Shown here: positions 59,672 to 64,000 of the stretch, in pieces
Position numbering within the stretch: the first letter of the stretch is position 1
Layout of the letters: each line of letters opens with the position of its first letter
DNA from: Physcia stellaris
Lineage: Eukaryota; Ascomycota; Lecanoromycetes; Caliciales; Physciaceae
Length of the DNA stretch: 64,000 bases
Assembly: GCA_018902385.1 (NCBI GenBank)
Contig: JABSSW010000014.1
Location: 682,001-746,000 of the forward strand
Direction: 5' to 3'
Position numbers and translations under genes: made by a program
Notes under the pieces: generated by a model
Told to the model about the DNA's origin: nothing
What the model saw: the letters and a program-made list of their open reading frames with translations, nothing else
Database searches by the model: none

Positions 59672-62411
59672 ATGCCGTTCAACTTCAAAGATCTGCGCAA
59701 CCAATTGAAGGGTTTGTCTCAAGGACCCCGCACCTTGAACATTCCTCTCGCTAAGAGCACGTGCTTCTATAGATACCCAGCTCCACGATGCCAAAATCGG
59801 TGCCATTCACTTCAAGAACAAAGTTGGCAAGTTTGGTAATCTAATCAACGCGAATCATCGTCACGACGAGGAGCATGAGAAGGCCACCGACGATAAACGC
59901 ACCAAGGTAGCCGAGAGCCACCGCTTCGAGTCATTCGCTCCAGAGAGGGATGGTAACAAGATCAAGTGGTATGTGGATGGGCAAGATTACTTCTACGCTG
60001 TCTCCGTTGCTTTGGAAAAGGCCAAAGAAACCATTTATATCGAGGATTGGTGGTTAAGCCCAGAGCTTTTCCTGCGGAGACCCCCCTACCACCACCAGGA
60101 ATGGAGATTAGATCAGATCTTGAAGAGGCGGGCGGAAGCTGGGGTCAAGATATACATTGTCGTGTACAAGGAAGTCGCTCAGGCGGTCAGCTGCAACAGC
60201 GCCCATACGAAGCATGCTCTTAATGCTTTATGCCCCAAAGGGACTCCAGGTTACGGCAACATCAAGGTCTTGAGGCACCCAGATCACAACGTTTTCGAAA
60301 ATGCAGGAGACATGACATTCTACTGGGCACATCATGAGAAGTTCATCGTGATTGATTACGCGCTGGCCTTCATTGGCGGTCTGGATCTTTGCTTTGGACG
60401 ATGGGACAGCAGACAGCATCCTTGTGCAGACGTACATCCTGCCGGGGCTGTAAACGAGATGTTCCCAGGGCAGGATTTCAACAACAATCGTATCATGGAC
60501 TTCCAAACGGTCGAGGATTGGAAATCGAACGAACTCAGCAAGGCCGATTACGGACGGATGCCCTGGCATGATGTTGCCATGGGTGTTATTGGAGATTGTG
60601 TGTACGATATTGCAGAGCACTTTGTCCTCCGCTGGAACTTTATCAAGCGCGACAAGTATAAGCGAGACGAGTCTGTTGACTGGTTGACAATGGAAGGTCG
60701 AGAGGGCGACCATGAAGATTTGGTAGCGGTCCAAAGACCAAAGCATCCCGTGGGGGAATATGTCCGTCATCCTTTGACTCGGCTGGAAACCAAGCCCTGG
60801 GCGCACGAGCACCAAGGCACCGTCCATGCGCAAGTCGTTCGCAGCACCGCCGATTGGAGTAGTGGTATCCTCACGGAACACAGTATACAAAATGCGTACA
60901 GTGAGATTATTAGGAACGCACAACACTTTGTCTACATCGAGAATCAATTCTTCATCACAGCGACAGGCGAAGAGCAGGCTCCCATACATAATACTATTGG
61001 CCGAGCTATCGTGGATGCTTGCGTCAGAGCCGGTAAAGAAGGTCGGAAATTCAGAGTCATTATCGTGATTCCCGCTGTTCCTGGTTTCGCAGGAGATCTT
61101 AGAGACGATGCTGCTATGGGCACACGAGCAATCATGGACTACCAATACAAGTCGATCCATCGTGGTGAGCACTCGATATTTGGCCAAATTGAGAAGGAGG
61201 GTGTCAATCCTCGAGAACATATCTTCATTTTCAACCTTAGGTCTTACGACCGTCTGAACAAAACTCCGGCTATGGTCAAGCAGGAAGAAGCCTCCGGCGT
61301 CAAATATCAGGACGTGCAGCGTGCAGTAGCCGAAGAGATCATGGGCGAGGGCGTCCACAACACCACCGATGAACACGACAAAGATGACAAGGCTCAAGAA
61401 GAAAAAGAGCGTTTGATGGACCAAAAACGGAAGTTTGAGGCCTCGCGAGAAGAGGCCGGCTTTAACGATGATGGTGTTCCCAGCTCTGATAGCATCGCCC
61501 AGACCGCCATGTTCGATGGTGGGAAGGTCTCAGAACAGAAGTGGGATGGTGACCTGGAGAACGAGAAGGAGAACTTTGTCCAGGAAGAGCTGTACATTCA
61601 CGGTAAACTTCTGATCGTGGATGACCGAATAGCCATCTGCGGTAGTTCCAACATCAACGACCGAGTACGTCCCCTTTCTCGTCACGCTCTACAACCTTCG
61701 CTAACGCTGTACAGTCCCAAATGGGTATCCACGACAGCGAACTCTCCATCGTAATGGAAGACCGCGACTTCATCGACTCAACCATGGACGGCGCCCCCTT
61801 CAAAGCCGGCCGCCACGCAGCAACCCTCCGGCGCCTCCTCTGGCGTGAACATCTCGGGCTCCTACGCGCTCAAGAGCTCGATGCCTCGAAAGACCCGAAC
61901 GCGCAGCCGCCTGACGTGTGCATGAATGACCCGATCGAAGGGCCCGAATACGAGTTCGTCGCAGACCCGATGAGCGATCAGGTATGGGATATGTGGACCG
62001 GCAACGCGACGAAGAACACAGAGACGTTCCGCCATCTCTTCCGTGCTGATCCGGATGATAACAGTGAGTCTCCCCAATATCCCCTTTTCTATCCAGTCCT
62101 CTCAATACATACATCCCCCACTCATCCCTCCAATTCAATCCTCCAGCCAGCCCGCAAGAAAAAAAGATCCCACCCTCTTTCTAACATCAACAGTCAAAAA
62201 CTGGGACGACTACGAAGCCTTCCTCCCCCGACACAACAAGTTCAAGCAAGGCCACCTGCACGACCCCTTCATGCCCGCCGAAGAGGTCCGCCAGAAACTG
62301 GACATGATCCGCGGCCATCTTGTTTGGATGCCGTTGGAGTTTTTGCGGGACGCGCCTATGGCCGAGAAGGGGCTGCAGGTTAATGCTTATACTGAGAGTA
62401 TTTATACTTGA
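59672..62411 (+). CDS. Phospholipase D (fungal PldA/Spo14-like)
   Basis: Hydrolyses phosphatidylcholine to phosphatidic acid and choline. Four exons: 59672-59711, 59773-61664, 61715-62063 and 62194-62411; introns of 61, 50 and 130 bp; 832 residues. Two HKD catalytic motifs: HHEKFIVID...GGLD near residue 200 and IHGKLLIVDDRIAICGSSNIND near 621, each with His, Lys and Asp intact. IYIEDWWLSPELFLRRPP before HKD1 and VYIENQFF between the motifs are typical of eukaryotic PLDs. No PX or PH domain precedes the core, unlike yeast Spo14; this shorter form is common in filamentous fungi. A charged insert (about 535-600, DEHDKDDKAQEEKERLM) lies before HKD2. The third intron is longer and C-rich, and its ends are slightly less certain. 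Confidence 0.94.
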
Positions 62412-64000
62412 GGGGGGGATTGGGAAAGGGGAGGGGCAGGGGGATGGGGAGGGGGCGTGCTTTTGAGACTGCTGGTTGGGATTATGGTCCGGTTTGATAG
62501 ACTGCATCATTTTTCGCGAACAGAACAGAAGGGTTGATACATACCTTAGTCCTCTCTCTTGCTCATTCCTATGATTCGAAGGAAAGTAAAAGAAGAAGTG
62601 AAGCAATGAAAACATTGCTGTTATCTCGCAAATCTTTTTTTTTTTTTTTCGAACGAAGAAGATTTGATTGGAAGGACTGATTTTCGTTTTGTTACCCCCC
62701 ATCTCCTAGCCCCGACACAACTCATTTCCTATCCCCCCTCAAAACCATGCTTCCCCCCTCCCCCTTCCCTCCCAAAAATTAAAGGATAATTATCACTACA
62801 CTGCACTTATTCTCATCCATTACGAATTGCGCCTCTGCGAGGGATCCTGAGGATGTAATCGATTTCTTGATGGGGTTTCGAAGGAACTTCTCAATCAGTC
62901 AGAGTACTTTTCTGGTGAATAAAAATGGTGAGAAGGGGTGGAAGGAGATATGTAATGGGGATGTCATTGTAGTAAAAAAGCCCTTGATCATATCTATCCC
63001 GAGTAATCCTGTTGGAGAATTAAAAGATGATGGATGTTTTATTTTGTTTTCTTTTTTCTTCTCGACTCAAGTCAATTCTCATCTCTCATCCTCATCCCTG
63101 CACTCTCGTCTCCACATACCCGAAGAGAAGCGTTCCCATCCCCATCCCCATCCCCATCTTCACCACCACCTCACAAAAAATCTCCAAACACCGGATCCGG
63201 GCCAGATCTGTCTTTTTCCGTCGAGTAGGCAGAAAATGTATATCTCTCCATTCCCCACCTCGCCGGACTTGCCCATGTTCTCTTATCAATCTCGACGGGA
63301 AAAAAAGAAATACGAGGATAGGAATAGGAGCTGTGATAGGACCCAAAGGGAAGGGAATAGAAATATGTGTGACTTAAAGATATTCCTCAACCCTCCTCTT
63401 GGTGTTGTAGTCGAGCTTTTTCGCTCGGGATGGTTGGATAAGATAAGATAACTGCGAGGAAGTGGAAATTTCGGGTTCTCTTTGTGGGGTAACTCCAATC
63501 GCAGCTCTTGAGACGTTCGACGAGATGATGGATTTTTCAGGGGGCATTCGTGTCGCGTGGGAATAATACGTATCGTCGCGGTGTATAATAAACGACCCTA
63601 TTATACGAAGCGGAAGTCATCGGAGGCGAAGAGAGGATCAAGGAGGGTTTGAGGCGTTTATTTCAACGAGGCTGGCCAATCTTTCGAGAGCGGAGAGGTA
63701 GAGACTCGGGTCCTCCTTGGCCAACAACCGGAACGAGGCAAAAGACGAAAACTTTATGTAAGAGGTGCTTGCGCCTTCCGTCCAGTACTATTCGTCTGCT
63801 GAATCCGCAAGCATTGATACCGGGTGCCGCACCATCTGATTAACCGAGTCAGTAAGGTCATGCTGGTGTCGCGGTATCCTTAATCGTAATAAGTTCTCCT
63901 ATGCACTAGTGAGCACTTCGGTTTCAGTTGGGAATTAGCTGAGGACGACTTGGAGCGAGGCCCGTCGTCGCGCTCCGCTGCCATGACCTGTAGGTGCGAT
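62412..64000. other. Gene-poor right end, no gene seen
   Basis: About 1.6 kb. Contains a T13 tract near 62638, several C-rich low-complexity stretches and a CCCCAT repeat (63138-63160). Overlapping frames at 62867-63451 and 63649-63843 show low-complexity sequence without domains. No tRNA or other RNA gene recognised. Confidence 0.5.

Noticed and set aside
60228-61424. 398-residue minus-strand frame opposite phospholipase D
   Set aside because: Antisense shadow of a conserved coding exon; no domain.
62867-63843. Frames at the right end as a gene
   Set aside because: Low-complexity Ser/His/Pro and Lys runs from simple repeats; several overlapping frames equally long.
1-64000. CRISPR arrays, tRNA or rRNA genes
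   Set aside because: No regularly spaced repeats, and no cloverleaf or rRNA-like segment recognised by eye; a covariance-model scan would be needed to exclude tRNAs.

Overview
The window is nuclear DNA from a filamentous ascomycete (Pezizomycotina). The evidence is many short spliceosomal introns (48-230 bp, GTRNGT donors, CTRAY-like branch points), fungal-type gene families (APSES-ankyrin factor, Yvc1 channel, P5A ATPase Spf1, 2EXR-like proteins, DUF3632-like protein, fungal phospholipase D) and an LTR retrotransposon degraded by RIP-like C-to-T mutation. I cannot fix the class from sequence alone.

Layout. (1) 1-6500, minus: a two-module non-ribosomal peptide synthetase, read as A-T-C-A-T-C, whose stop codon lies just outside the window. 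(2) 7259-15374: one Ty3/gypsy-type LTR element of about 8.1 kb (GC about 22% in sampled lines) with two 223-bp LTRs, remnants of gag, protease, RT, RNase H and integrase, and a 5-bp GTGTG target duplication. (3) 16.2-23.1 kb: a gene-poor stretch with a secreted SnoaL-like protein, an EgtD/EasF-type methyltransferase, a secreted RNase T1-family enzyme and a DUF3632-like protein. (4) 24-62.4 kb: a housekeeping block with PRPP synthetase, a 2EXR-like protein, eIF2-alpha, a protein of unknown function, Yvc1 channel, a second 2EXR-like protein, Spf1, glutaminyl-tRNA synthetase, macrodomain protein, LYR protein, Mbp1/Swi4-like factor, pyruvate dehydrogenase E2, Sec7 and phospholipase D. (5) 62.4-64 kb: no gene seen.

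How the parts relate. The NRPS, the SnoaL-like protein and the methyltransferase could belong to one secondary-metabolite locus split by the retroelement, but this rests on proximity only. The right-hand block has ordinary cell functions: translation (eIF2-alpha, GlnRS), ER, Golgi and vacuole (Spf1, Sec7, Yvc1, PLD), mitochondria (E2, LYR) and cell-cycle transcription (Mbp1-like).

Main observations. The two LTRs differ at 24 sites, all transitions, and 23 of these are C followed by T or C. CpA and CpG are almost untouched, which is not the classical RIP context. The mutated halves of the two LTRs are reciprocal and share one breakpoint, as expected from a crossover between a mutated element and a clean solo LTR. 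Six genes, including essential eIF2-alpha, Sec7 and PDH-E2, each carry one frame break in or beside a homopolymer run, so consensus errors are likely and the NRPS break should not be read as gene death. Other gene-structure points are a start codon split by an intron in SPF1, 9-nt and 10-nt micro-exons, and a perfect MCB/SCB site upstream of the Mbp1/Swi4-like gene.
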